NCBI GenBank assembly: GCA_008638375.1
Contig: CM018035.1
Span: 30,504,807 to 30,568,806 of the forward strand
Length of the DNA stretch: 64,000 nt
Reading direction: 5' to 3'
DNA from: Nyssa sinensis
Taxonomy: Eukaryota > Streptophyta > Magnoliopsida > Cornales > Nyssaceae
Made by a program: the position numbers and the translations under genes. Position 1 is the first letter of the stretch. Every line of letters starts with the position of its first letter. Of the stretch, positions 47,690-59,219 are shown piece after piece. The notes under the pieces were generated by a model. It did not search any database. It saw only the letters and a list, made by a program, of their open reading frames with translations, and was not told the origin of the DNA.

Positions 47690-47790
47690 AAAATAAAAGG
47701 CGTCGCAACCCCTAGGACTCGAACACGGAACCCTTCAGACCTAACTCCTCTTCTTTACCATTTGGATAAGACAATCCCATGTCCATTTAT
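47690..47790 (-). other. Antisense tRNA-like module in the gag-only 3' LTR
   Basis: On the minus strand an A-box-like TATCCAAATGG is followed by the B-box-like TGTTCGAGTCCT and a run with TTTTATTTTTTT. Flanking text (a block with gtccaccgtttgg) is shared, inverted, with the LTR A module at 7343-7480. Confidence 0.5.
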
Positions 47791-48360
47791 CCCACGAATA
47801 TATATATATATATATATTATATTAAATAAAATAAAATTAATTAATTAAATTAAATAATGACAACATGGTCCGATGTCCAAATTTAATAAGTTATTAGTGT
47901 ATTTTTACTATCTTGGATCTTCTGAGACCAATGGTGAGTTCTGTGTCAGGAGACGGGACCTCGAAAAATAAAGACATGTAAAAATGTAAAATGACCAAAT
48001 TACCCCTAGTGCCCCTAAAGCCAAATGAAAGTCCAAGATGGTCTAAATTGATTTTCTTCGATGTTCCAGACTCAATGGTAGAGTCTATTTGACCAAAAGA
48101 GGTACTTATAATAAAGAAATATAAAATTTGATGAATAACATAAATTCATGTAACTATAGACTGAAACGCTTTATGACATTGTGGGCTCCATAGTGGGGTC
48201 CGCATTTTGAAATAAGATACGGAAAGACACGACATGTAAACATGTGAAATAAATAAATCAAATTTAAAAATAATGGAGCTACCAGAAGAGTATAAATTGA
48301 AATGAAATTTAATTCCTAACACGTTAAATTGTGTCTTAGGTCAAGGCTCGAATAATCATC

Positions 48361-48600
48361 ATGGATAAGACCCAAGAAGCCTTCATGGATGAGTTGATAT
48401 GGGAAAGTAAAGTGATAAAAAGAAAGATAAATATCGCCAAGAATTGTTAGATTCTGTCTGTTAGGCCTTTTATGTACAAAGCTCCTATTGTCCCAATGGG
48501 ACGATTAATGAAAGAAGCAGCAGCAAGGAAACTTGCTGAAGAAGCATTGAAAGAGGAGGAAGAAAGAGAAAATACTAAAACGCTTAAGGACATGATTTGA
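48361..48600 (+). pseudogene. Unrecognised 79-codon ORF in the LTR, one in-frame stop
   Basis: From ATG 48361 the frame reads MDKTQEAFMDELIWESKV, meets TAG at 48448-48450, then continues in the same frame through FMYKAPIVPMGRLMKEAAAR and an acidic, Lys/Glu-rich helix to TGA at 48598. The text starts abruptly after sequence shared with the 3955 bp LTR near 16850 and has no counterpart there. The composition looks like a real coding exon, possibly captured from a host gene. I do not recognise the family. Confidence 0.4.
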
Positions 48601-48796
48601 AGGTAATATCTATTTGCCATTAAAACACATAAAGTAAATAGATATGTAATACAGCTTTTAATTATTATGAGTTAGTTTAATCCTGGATAATAAAACCTAT
48701 CATAGAACTAGGTTTACGCAGTGTAAGAATAGATTAAGATTCACAAGTTGATTTAAATACATGTGAAATTTATGAAATTTTCGTAAATTATTTTAG

Positions 48797-48849
48797 GTTG
48801 AATAAAGGCAAAGGGAAGATACAACAGTAGTGCTAACCCCGAGGCAAAA
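48797..48849 (+). other. Putative LTR mini-exon (53 nt) in the gag-only 3' LTR
   Basis: Preceded by AAATTATTTTAG|G and followed by GCAAAA|GTGAGTAACC. The downstream acceptor CCCCCCTTCCAG|G ends at 49753, implying a 904 nt intron. Equivalent to 16989-17043 in the solo LTR. Confidence 0.5.
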
Positions 48850-49992
48850 GTGAGTAACCTTGTATTTAAAGTGGAGATTTAACTCCATGAATTGAAGAAG
48901 TTTTAAGTTCAAAATATCTGAAGCATTTGAATGTCAAATTCAGTATTTACATGAATCTTGTTTTAAAACATTCCTATTCTTATAACCCTATTATGACATG
49001 TCTAGTGAATGGTTTCTACTATAGTTTTTCTTAAAATATATTTTAACATGTCTAAGTTTAAAATGCCAAATCTCTTTAAGTATTTTGAATTTTACATATT
49101 CCAAGTATTGTAGATTTTATCATGAAGTCATGAACATTATGTTGAATGCTCATAAAAGCATCTATTGAAGAAGTCACGTGTTAAATGTATTTGAATGCAA
49201 TTACAAAAGACCGTGTTTTAATACTTTTAAATAACATCTATTTGTAAAGTGTTTTATACCTCCTGTTGTCACTGGTAATGCAAGATAAACTGTGCATAAG
49301 CACCACATATGACGTTGGGTTTCTTCGGAACTCAACTATGACACGAATAAATGTCAGGTAGTAGGATTTAATCCCCCAGGCATGAGATATCTCCACGAAA
49401 AGTAAAATGAGAGTCTGGTTCGAAACGGATTCCATTAATAAAAGTGATAAGATGTTATATTGAAAATGGAAGCAGGTTTTACTTTCATTTTCACTATGCA
49501 TATTTACATGTTTGAAGTTTATATACTCTATTTGAAGAAGTACATGTTTAGCTTGAATACTTTAAATGTTTCAAAACTATTTGTTTTAAAGAATGCATAT
49601 ATTCTGTGTTCGAAGTATATGAGCAATTGGTAGTGATAGTTTTATAAACTTTGTTGCGCTAAATCACTGTCAATTGAAAACCCATGACAATTGCTGGAAT
49701 TACTCACAAGTTTAGATTAGCTTACTTGAATTTTTATCCGACCCCCCTTCCAGGTAACAGAAGTGATCCTGACCCTATTTTGTGATGAAGACGGTGAAGG
49801 TATTGCCCATTTTGAGGAAGGGCATAAGAAATTGTTACAGGGTTAGCATGAAGTAGTAGGACCATATGTTGGTCACTTTTTGTAATAGCAAGTGTTAGAG
49901 TGATAATGTAACTAAGTTCTTAAGGACAACTAGATATATATTATGTATAAAATTTTTAAATTTTTATTATAATCATGTGTACCATTCTAAAG

Positions 49993-50230
49993 TGAACGTA
50001 ATTATCATATATCTAAATGAGTGTGTAATTACCCTTTTTTTTAAATAAAAAAAGTAATAATCTATGTTAGTGTGCCGCACGTATCTTAAGAAAAAGGTAT
50101 TGCGGCCCGTCGACTGTTAGGGTCTCCGGTCTGCAGTGCTCCGTTAGCCGATCTGCAAGTCTTCAATCAGTATATATAAACGGTAGCATATTTTCTTTAG
50201 ATCTGCATCGAAGTAGCTGTTAAACAAACC
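49993..50230 (+). promoter_or_regulatory. SSU72 promoter and leader, TATA box at 50171
   Basis: A clear TATATATAAA lies at 50171-50180, about 50 bp upstream of the start codon at 50231. The upstream sequence ends only 238 bp from the ATG, where the truncated retrotransposon LTR begins. Core promoter and leader are therefore confined to this short piece, unless the LTR contributes regulatory elements. Confidence 0.65.
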
Positions 50231-53200
50231 ATGAAACTTCGATACGCCATGGTTTGTTCATCGAATCAGAACCGTAGCATGGAGGCTCATTCTCTCCTCA
50301 AGAAAGAGGGCTTTGATGTGTCGTCGTACGGCACCGGGGCACACGTTAAGCTTCCAGGTCCTTCACTCAGAGAACCCAACGTCTACGAGTTCGGAACCCC
50401 CTACAAGCAGATGTTTGATGAGCTCAGGCGCAAAGACCCCGAACTGTATCCTCTTTTCAATTCTAGCTAGGGTTTATATCTTTTTCTATTTTTTCCCTTA
50501 TGAAAAGTATTTTCAGATTGCCCACCGTTTGGTTTCCGAGAAAATGGGGAAAATAAAAAGAATGGAACTTTGAATCTTAATTTTCTCTTGTTTTGAATTC
50601 TTGAAATTGTAAGACTAACTCAAGTAAGCCAACTTAAAAAACTTCGTTTAGCTATCAATCTGCCACTGATTATAGCTATGGGCCGTGTCAATATTTGAAA
50701 ATTTATATATTTTTCTTTCTGTTCTCATGAAAAATGTTTCCAGATCGCCCTTCGTTTTGTATCTGAGAAAATGGGAAGAAGAAAAGAAAATTGAACTCTG
50801 ATGTTTTTTTCCCAGTAGAAATTTCAAAACTTTTACTTAAAGTGAGCAAACTTAAGAATTTTGTTTGTTTTGCTTTCAGAATTCATTAATTAAGCTTGCG
50901 CTCATGTCAATACCAGAAATGTTTTGCTGTTTAAGGAAATTTTGTTTTTTGTTTCTGTTGCAGTCTATATAATGTTTCTTAATGGACCGAAAAAAAAAAA
51001 AATTTCTTTTGTTTCTTAATGGCTTTTGCTTTCTAATTTTGTTGCTTATTTGACTCTTCTGGGTCCTAAAGATAAAATAAAATAACTTTTCAAGTTGTAT
51101 CGGGTAGAATAGAAGACAACGCCTTGTTAATTAACAAAATCTAAGGACACCTCTTGTTTCTTATTTTTATTTTTTCTATTGACATTGAAATGGTAGTTTG
51201 ATGCTTCAAGTTGAAAGTCGGTATCGGATAGCCTACTGATTTAAGTGCATGCTCTTGGCATTATTAATTGTGTATGTATGAGTTTAGACTCTTTAGAGCA
51301 AATTGAAACTTTAACATAGTAAAGGTACAAGCGTAATGGCATACTTCCCATGCTTAAAAGGAATTCAACTGTCAAACCTGCACCTCAACGTTGGCAAGAG
51401 AATGCTGCGGATGGCTCTTTTGACGTGGTATTCACATTTGAAGAAAAGGTTTTTGATATGGTTGTTGAAGGTTGGTTTGTTTAGTTGTCTTGTTCTATTG
51501 TTTGCATAATATGACTTCCAATGATAGATCATGGCAATGATTGAATGGTATGTTTCATTTCTTTGTTCTGATATATATCTGAATTGCCGCTAGAATTTCA
51601 TTTTAATATTTTTAAAGTAAAATTGTATTAAGGAAACACCAAAAATGGGGTGCTCCCATGTACATTGGATGTATAAAATGGAACTTCATTTTAGATGGAA
51701 AACATTAATCATTTTTGTTCTTTTTTTTTTTGAATTAAACAATGGTAAATGTGTTTTGTTTAAAGCGCAGACCAAACTATATGGTTAAATGCTGTGTTCA
51801 AACTCTCTTGTATAGTGGTCTTCGTAGGTTTGACCACTAACGTAAATGGTTTCAATAAAAGGATGACTATGGTGGCTTGACTTTTGGAATTGTGGGATGT
51901 GTGCTAGAAATTCTAGAATGCCTAGGGTTTACATCTTTCTAACAGAACATTTTGCTGAATAATTTCAATGGTGTTTAAGTTTGCTGAAATTAATCTCTGG
52001 TATGTGATAAAATGTGGTCCTATATTCCCTTCGAATTTGAGTGGTGTAAGCTAGTATCTAAACATAAATTAAATTACACCAATGTATTTTAATTAATATT
52101 TTTATCTGTTGTAAATTGCTAAGTTGCAATCATTTGCTGGTGTATGTACGCGTAATATTCTAGTAGCATGCGAAAATTGAAATAACTCAGTTCTCAAATT
52201 ATAACCACATGTTTCAATGATCCTTGACTTAAGAGTCAAAGCCTTAAACAATTAGATGAACTAGTGTCCCTAAGCTGGCAGATTCACTTAAAAGATCAAA
52301 AGATGGTTAGGATATCTAGGATTTAAAACTTTCATTCTTGAAGTATGAAATTTTGAGATTGGCTTGTAGGAGCTTGATATATGCTAAATAAGAGTCTTGA
52401 ACTAGAATTGAATTTAGGACTCTATGGGAACCCAAGGAAACAAGGGTCTGAATTGTAAGCTGACTTTCACTGAATTCTTAACACATTAAGTGGAAGGTGA
52501 TTTAAGACTTAAAACTAAATTGACAACTTTACCATCAATTTTTTCTTCTTCCAAATTTAGATGTTTTAAGTCTTCTTGAACTAGAATTGAATTTAGGACT
52601 CTATGGGAACCCACGGAAACAAGGGTCTGAATTGTAAGCTGACTTTCACTGAATTCTTAACACATTAAGTGGAAGGTGATTTAAGACTTAAAACTAAATT
52701 GACAACTTTACCATCAATTTTTTCTTCTTCCAAATTTAGATGTTTTAAGTCTTCTTGAACTAGATGTTTTAAGTCTTCTTGCTACTATTCAACATTAAAA
52801 TTTTGATTGCAAAATCTTAAGTTTTATCAACCTGCACCTAAATATGAGAATTTTTTTTTTTGACAAGTCCTAAATATGAGATTTGGCAGTTGGAAATAAG
52901 ATAAAAGGCCAAAAGATAAAAGGAAATCAATACTTATCAAAACCGGGAGAAAGGGGGGGGGGGGGGTTCAATCTGATGTCGACCAAATTAGGTTGTTAGT
53001 TATTTAGAGATCATCGACAACTTATGGTCATCCATCTTAAGCTAAATTATATCTGTGTGAATTATGGGTGGGTCTTAGGGAGTCTTACCCCATAAGATGC
53101 ACTTAAGACGGGTCAATCTAAGCAGCAGATGAAGAAAAATACAACCCTAAAAATGACAATTGCATAGCTTGGGGGGAAGTTCTTTGAGATTTCCGACAAG

Positions 53201-55894
53201 CGTGATGGTCGCAGGGAGATATTTCAAATTATTGAACGGGGAGCAAACTCTCTGTATGAAGGCTATGGCTGACTTGGTCAAAGCTTGAGTGGCTTTGTTC
53301 CACCCTATAGGAGGCATCCAAGGAGAAAAGGAGGCAGAGATTTCCTTGGGCGCTCCATGGGAGGGGCAGAAGCTTGTGGTTGTGGCACAGATCAAACACT
53401 ATGGGTGTATATATGAAGGTGGAGGTGAATACTAGGGATGTGCGAGGCATTGCATCTACCTTCCTGATCTGGGCAAGGGAGTGGATTTGTTAGTGATGGT
53501 GCAGGCATTTCAAAAAATTGGTCTATCTAAGTTGAGGAGGGAGCGCGATAGGGGTGTGTCATATACGGAGGCAATGGTAATCAATTGTGGCTGGAGAAGT
53601 CACTGACCGTGGACCATGGTCATGAAGGAGAATGGGAGGCTATAAGGATCACCTCGGGGTCATGCGCGAAAAGAATTGAGTACTTGCAAAGCTGTTTAGT
53701 TGGTTGATTTAGTGATATTAACTCTCCGATGCCTGATCCACAAAGAGTGCGATAATAGGTGGATAGACCTTGGAATGTTACAATGGGGGTGAAGGTCCTG
53801 CCCTGGACATGCTGGTTCATGTTCGAGTTTCCTTCAAGGAAAGAGACTTTGAGAATTCTAAACGAGAAGGAATGGAATTTCGAAGTGTTGCTGTTGTATT
53901 TGGAGTGTTAGAGTGTTGAAGGTTACTGTGACAGATTGTTGGGGCCAGGGACTTGAGGGTGAGATTCATGGGCCTTTCAGCAATGTTGTGGTGTAAGGAA
54001 GGTTTTTTTATCTTTGGGGGTTATTGTTGTGGTGGTTTTGTTATGGTGGATGCTACAATAGAAGGGAGACAACACTTACGGCTGGCTTGAGTGATAGTCA
54101 GAGCTATGATGGACTCAGTTCCGACAATGCTGAGGATTAAGGTTGGGAAATGGAGTTTTGAAGTCCCAATTTGGATGGAGCCTGGCCTAGATTTTTCAGT
54201 GGAAGAAGTGAATGATGGAGGGCTTAGAACTTTGTTAATGGAAGAAGAGGAAAGATTAGGGGTGATGCGGTTGTACGTGTTGCAGGCACACGGGCAAGAA
54301 GGAACGAGTAGGATTGGGTAGGGACAACTGGCAACCACTCATGCACAAACTTATTGGATTGTAGTTTGTGTTCGAATTTTAAACTCGGGGATGCTAGACG
54401 GATGACACATGGTGATCTTGGTAGAGTGAGCCTAAGATTTGGCCTTGGGCCTAGAGTGGGGTAAAAAGCAAGGCAACTCAGGCCTGTGGATGTGGGGTGC
54501 AGTGAAATTTTGTTGGGCATTAGGAGTGATGGGCCGGCTAGAAGTCTGAATAGTGGGAGGCAGGTGCAGGATTATGGAATGGCTTGGATATGGCCCAAAA
54601 AGCCTTTGAGAATTACACTTGCAAAGGGTCTTTGTAGGCCATCTCAGTGGCCAGATTGAAGTTGGCCCGTCGTCCATTCAGCAGGCTACCTCGTGCTGGT
54701 TGATGGGCGAGTCTTAGAGAAGCCATTACAAGGGAAAGAGAGCTCTCAATAGGGTCTGATCCTTTGAGATGGGGGGATCCTACTTGTAGTAGAGAGGGGA
54801 GATCTTCAGAGAGTTTTGTGGAGATAGAAGACAAGGAGGAGATCTCATACGAGGCTCAGGAGGGGAATGACAAACCAGAGGGAAAGAGAGGAGAAGATGA
54901 CTTGTTGACTTTGCCTTCAAATGAAGAAGGGGAGATTGACGGGGACATGGGATATGAAGATCAAGAGGATCAAAGTCGTGGTTGTGTGCAATGGAGCTTA
55001 CCTTCTGAATGGACAACCTTCCTTAGGCTCTAGAGTTGCTCCAATACATGAAGAAAGACTCCTGCAGAGATGAGTTGTTGTCAGAAATGAGTGTGGAGTT
55101 GGGAGAGGGTTCTCTCGGCTCCTTCCAATGCTTGAGCGATCATGAAGGAAGGATCAGAAGGTGGGTGGAAGTGGTAGATTCAGTGGGAGGGGAGCTAATT
55201 ATATCAGAGAGGAAGGGGTAATAAGGAGCCTTTAATATATTTCCCTTTGGTTGTGAATTTCTTGTAATCTTAGACGTGCTTTCTCATGGTGTAAACCAGT
55301 GTTGGATTGCTGAAAGGTCTTTATGAGATTGCTTTGAAACTCATCTCTTTAGCATATTTGAATGTTTACTGTCTTCTATAATTTCTTGTAAATGATGAGC
55401 ATTCTTTATTCTACTAGTTCTAACATTTAGCTCGAGCTTTAGTTGAAACATCTGCTCTAATTTACGATTCTCCCAGCATCTTTCTGGGTGCAGCAATCAG
55501 CAAGTGTATGTATGATTCTCTAGAGACAATGTTTTGCTCCTCTATAGATAGTTTTATCTTTCTTCCCATGACCAATCAGTAATAATGTGCAGATCTGCAC
55601 AATCGGGATCATGTTCTTATGAAACCTGTGCTGGTGATCAACTTGGAAGTAAAAGATAACCATGAGGAGGCAGCCATAGGAGCTCGGCTTGCTCTAATTT
55701 TGTGCCAAGAGGTCTGTGCTCTGTTTGCTGTACCGTTATATTCTGTTAATTTATATTGTTAATAAATTTTCAATGCACGTTTCTATTTGCAGCTTGAAGC
55801 AACTGAATACTGGGAGGATTCAATTGACGAGATTGTGACTAACTTTGAGAGACAGCATCGGCGGAAGCTTTTGTATAGCATTTCCTTCTATTGA
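50231..55894 (+). CDS. SSU72: SSU72 RNA polymerase II CTD phosphatase
   Basis: Four exons, 50231-50445, 51325-51470, 55593-55711 and 55793-55894, join in frame to a protein of 193 residues, the usual SSU72 length. All introns are GT-AG (879, 4122 and 81 nt). The protein has the catalytic loop VCSSNQNRSMEAH, i.e. CX5R with Cys9 and Arg15, then GTGAHVKLPGP, YKRNGILPMLKRN, FDVVFTFEEKVFD and the KDNHEEA block with the likely general acid Asp142. It ends KLLYSISFY. SSU72 removes phosphate from Ser5 (and Ser7) of the Pol II C-terminal domain, with strict use of cis-proline substrates, and works with the cleavage/polyadenylation complex in the nucleus. No defects are seen. The unusual feature is intron 2, enlarged by a LINE-like insertion and a tandem duplication. 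Confidence 0.96.
52395..52752 (+). repeat. Tandem duplication, unit 179 bp, in SSU72 intron 2
   Basis: A block starting TCTTGAACTAGAATTG at 52395 recurs at 52574 with about one visible mismatch. The second copy is followed by a short further copy of the unit's end (to about 52782). The near identity points to a recent duplication. Confidence 0.9.
53120..55225 (+). pseudogene. Decayed LINE-type ORF1 (DUF4283-like) in SSU72 intron 2
   Basis: Read on the plus strand with several frame changes, the region gives text typical of plant LINE-associated DUF4283 proteins. Early is an EISDKRDGRREIFQIIE block (about 53180-53240), then KRIEYLQSCLVG (53670-53700), followed by WNVTMGVKVLPWTCWFMFEF (about 53770-53830) and a part with VGKWSFEVPIWMEP (54140-54185). 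A charged tail reaches about 55220. Such ORF1 proteins bind element RNA. No endonuclease or RT is visible, so this is a partial insertion. It lies in sense orientation to SSU72. Confidence 0.6.
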
Positions 55895-57235
55895 AGATGT
55901 CGTCATTCATTCTGTGATCTTATATGCTTTTTTTTTTATTGTTGGTATATTGACATATTAAAAAAAAAAAAAAATAGCTCAATCACATCAATGTGAAATT
56001 TGAACACTTGTAACTGAGCGGTCTTACTTTTTTTTTTTTTTTTTATTTATTAAATTTGGTTAATTTGTTTGAGCTGACATGGTACAGTTGGTGAGGAGGG
56101 CCCAAACGATTAGCGGTTAGCCGATCCTAGTCTTTGACAACGGGATAGAGTATGTGAAAATTACACAGCTGTCCATGGGACGTGGTTTTGAGGTTGATGG
56201 CTTGTGCTGAAGTTCCTTCCTCGAAGAAGTTTTTACAGACTGAAATTCATGGAGAAGCTTGAAGCAAATGTACGTGGCACTCCCTTTATATTCGATTTCT
56301 GGTTCTCTTCACAATTTTCTTAACGTTTCCATCTCGCGCTCCTCTATGGGAACTTCACTGCATCTTCATTGCTTGGGTAGGAATGTTTGATCTTATTCTG
56401 TGAACTCCATTGGAGGCAGTTACCAAGTCAATGTTGCTTCAATGGGGGATGCTCTTTGCTAATGCTAATGGCAATAAGGTAGGTTGTTCAATAAAATTTG
56501 CGAAGGATCACGCAAAGGAGTTGAGAGCTTAGAGGAGAGAGAGACTTTGGTGTCTTCAGCCTTCTGCAGTTGGTGACATTGCTTCAGAGACACTCAATCA
56601 AAGAATTTTTAATCGAACAACAGCTTTTTTAAATCAATATTCTTATACGCACGTTGTTTTGCCCAAAGGCCCATTATTATTATTATTATTATTTTTTAAA
56701 ATACTAAAAAGTGTTTTTCTTAGAATTGACTTTTGAAAAGGTTTTTATTAAAAATTAAAAGAGAGAAAAGACATCTTTGAGAAGATACCTTTATAATAGA
56801 GATGTGAAGACACCGGTATAAACCTCTCTAAAATAAAAAAATAAAAAAACTCTCGTCTACGATCGTACACAAGATTGTTGTAAGTCTGACATTGTATTAA
56901 GGAGGTTCATAGTTAGCAGTAGTCAGTGAGCATTCTATTTCAAGTATAGTTTTTAACAATTTCACTATACTACAATCACACTCTAATCTACATCCATGTA
57001 ATTTTTTTTATTGATTTTTTTGTTCATATCAGTCTCTAAACTACATCCATGTAATCTTTTTATTGATTTTTTTGATCATATCAATCTGTTATTGTGATTA
57101 GTACTTACGATTCAATCATGTATAGCAACATTCATAGCTTAAATGAAAAATTAGGGCTTTTACAAATTAATTTCTACACATGAATTGCTCTGTTCAAGGT
57201 GTTAATTTTTCTTTAGGTAAATTACACTGTCCTCT
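55895..57235. other. SSU72 3' region and gene-free DNA
   Basis: The first few hundred bases must hold the SSU72 3' UTR and polyadenylation signals; A and T runs lie at 55960-55976 and 56029-56043. From about 56080 to 57235 I see no open frame, RNA gene or element I recognise. Confidence 0.4.
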
Positions 57236-57239
57236 TCCA

Positions 57240-57675
57240 ACATTCTTGACAATTACACTGATTTCTTTTGAAATTTTTAAAATTATACAAACATTTTTTA
57301 CTTTTTATGACAAATTACATCGATCTCCTATCAAGTCCAATTTCTTTTTAAAAATGACAAAATTATCCCTCTCGATTTTTTTTTTGTATTTTTTAAATTT
57401 TGACCATTTTTTCTATTTTTTTTTTAAATATTTTTTTATTCATTTTATATATAAATAATTCAATTTTAAATAAATAATTTTTATTTTTTTAGCCAAAGAA
57501 GATTCTAATTAATATTTATTTGAAATAAAAAAAATAGTTAGAAAAAATTAGTCAAAATTTAAAAATAAAAATACAAAAAAGGGGTAATATTGTCATTTTT
57601 TAAAAAAATTAGAATGAAGAGAAGGTCGGTGTAATTTTAGAAACTTCAGAAGAGTCAGTATAATTTGTTAGACAA
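57240..57675. mobile_element. Foldback MITE-like inverted repeat
   Basis: The left arm (from about 57250, AATTACACTGATTTC...) is the imperfect inverted complement of the right arm, ending about 57666. Inner stretches pair too: the AAAATGACAAAATTATCC text near 57350 matches the inverse of the GGTAATATTGTCATTTTT text near 57582. The centre lies around 57480. No coding capacity. The size fits a MITE, but terminal duplications are unclear. Confidence 0.6.
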
Positions 57676-57689
57676 ATATTGATTTGTTG

Positions 57690-59200
57690 TTGATGGTACT
57701 CTTTTCTGGCCTGAAGGCTTCCTTTCCTAAATTACTTGTCTAGAACTTGATATCTGAGGATCACTGGGAAGGTTCCGGTGGTAGCCGCTCCGATGATAAA
57801 GTCAGTAAAGAAATCAAAATAGTAATTCAAAAGACGAATTGAACATAAATTGAAAGTGTACCTTATGACTTTATTTATAGGTTGTAGTTGTCCTAAGTTG
57901 AAGAGGAAGAGGCATAAAAGTAAGGATTTGAGGATATCCGTAGATAGTAGTTTCCATGTATAACTGTGTTTCCTTATTCTAAGGTCGGTAGCCTATGGAA
58001 GGCGGCGATAAGTTCGGAACCCATTACCTCTGAACCCTCTATGCTTGGTTGACTTGAATAAAATAACCCTCTCATGATCTGTACCTTAAAGAACTCATTA
58101 TAGACACGTGTCATGCCCCAAATATGGTAGTCAGATTATGGTATATCAGTTACTTTTCCTCCTGAGCCTCAGTTCTGTGGCACTTACTCAAAGCCGAGGT
58201 TAGGGTTTCTAAGACGCTACACGTGTGCCGATCATAAATGTACCATTCTGCATTTCGAGAAGACAGTCGTTGATGTGACATTTATTGCGTCAGCAGCCGA
58301 TTGGGATTACGAGGCCATCATTGCTTCAACTGCCACGTCGGTTCAGAAGTGACGCCTCTTAACGTGGGTGCCTATTGGGGTTATATAAAAGGGGGGTAAC
58401 ATACCACTGTTTCCCCTCCTACAGTTCTACATTTTGAGCATTTCAATAGCAAGAGAGATTTTCAAGTGAGGCAAACTCTGGTGTTCTAGAAAAATTATCT
58501 CCGATCAAAGCTGCAGTCAGGTTTGGTCCCAAGAACACTTCTTAAACTCTTTATCTTTTCTCATTTTCTTTTTCTTTTCTACACACTTCTCTTTTTTTTT
58601 TTTAAAAAACAATGCCTGTCTCTAATGCCGAGTCGAGCATTGGTCACGAAAACGTAGAACCTTTGGAGGTTGATGATTGAGTAGAAGTAAATCTAATAGT
58701 TAGTAGCCCATCAAAAAGTCTACAAAATAAACCCGTTGGTAGTCCGGCCTCTAGTTTTGGAGTTAAGATAGTGGAGGCCCATTTAGAGTCTACGAACAGA
58801 GGTGCGAGACCTCTGGTAAAACCTATAAAAAGAGAAGAGGGTGAAAGCGCCATTACTCAGAGCATGATAGATGCTCTGAAGGTTGCTTTCGATTTTCCTT
58901 GCTAACGTGTCCTCTAGGATACTCGAGCCTATAGACTACCCTTCCGACATCCAGCATAGTGAGATCTGTGCCTACCTCAAATGGTTCGAGATTGGGGTAC
59001 GGTTTCCTTTTCACTGCATCATTTGGGAGTTTTTTTAGATAGTTTAACATCTGCCTATCTGATTTGAATATCAACAGTTGGAGGCAGTTACTTAGCTTCA
59101 TAGTTTTAGTCCATCTGAATAATGTTGAAATAGACATTATCTCGTCTATCGGGATAAGAACCTGAACCCTGAATTCGATACCTTGAGTCACAGATCCTCT
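57690..59200 (+). pseudogene. Decayed element coding a PF04195-type gypsy protein (copy 1)
   Basis: An LTR-like leader (57690-58610) with ACACGTGTCAT and a TTATATAAAAGG promoter box (about 58380) precedes ATG 58612. The protein is broken by stops and frameshifts. At 58950-59150 the plus strand still shows EICAYLKWFE, FPFHCIIWEFF and NINSWRQLLSFIVLVHLNN across frames. These match the intact frame of copy 2 (62948 onward) and the family named putative gypsy-type transposon (PF04195). Confidence 0.65.
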
Positions 59201-59219
59201 TCGTGTCCTTCAAGTCATC

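Larger units (their letters stand above)
43154..49992 (+). mobile_element. Gag-only (TR-GAG-like) Ty3/gypsy derivative
   Basis: Order on the plus strand is truncated 5' LTR (43154-44258), PBS, gag (44813-45799), a short remnant, polypurine tract and 3' LTR (46078-49992). The internal region is only 1.8 kb and lacks protease, RT and integrase. A terminal-repeat element carrying only gag matches the published TR-GAG type of non-autonomous element. The two LTRs are very similar over their overlap (around 95 percent by eye). The 5' LTR has lost its front and the 3' LTR its last roughly 250 bp, so it can no longer transpose intact. Confidence 0.82.
46078..49992 (+). mobile_element. 3' LTR of the gag-only element, 3'-truncated (3915 bp)
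   Basis: Starts TGTAACACCCTGACTCG and runs parallel to the 3955 bp solo LTR at 14502 in many places. It holds TA/TG tracts (46320-46500), GA tracts (46605-46635), CATGCA motifs (46661-46676), an antisense tRNA-like module, a small ORF not seen in the related LTR, a mini-exon and a good acceptor CCCCCCTTCCAG (49753). It breaks off after accattctaaag at 49992, close to the SSU72 promoter. Confidence 0.8.

Noticed and set aside
50313..50573. Open frame overlapping SSU72 exon 1 in another frame
   Set aside because: Shadow of the exon plus intron sequence; the SSU72 frame is certain.
52953..52966. G-run in SSU72 intron 2 as a G-quadruplex regulator
   Set aside because: Single homopolymer run without spaced G-tracts; could be a sequencing artefact.
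53147..54834. Several minus-strand open frames in SSU72 intron 2
   Set aside because: The conserved protein-like text is on the plus strand; minus frames are its complement without recognisable domains.
54764..55033. Acidic plus-strand frame as a separate small gene
   Set aside because: It continues the decayed LINE-like ORF and lacks its own promoter context.
56400..56540. Possible exon-like text (SIGGSYQVNVASMGDAL) downstream of SSU72
   Set aside because: Too short, frame not sustained and no family recognised.
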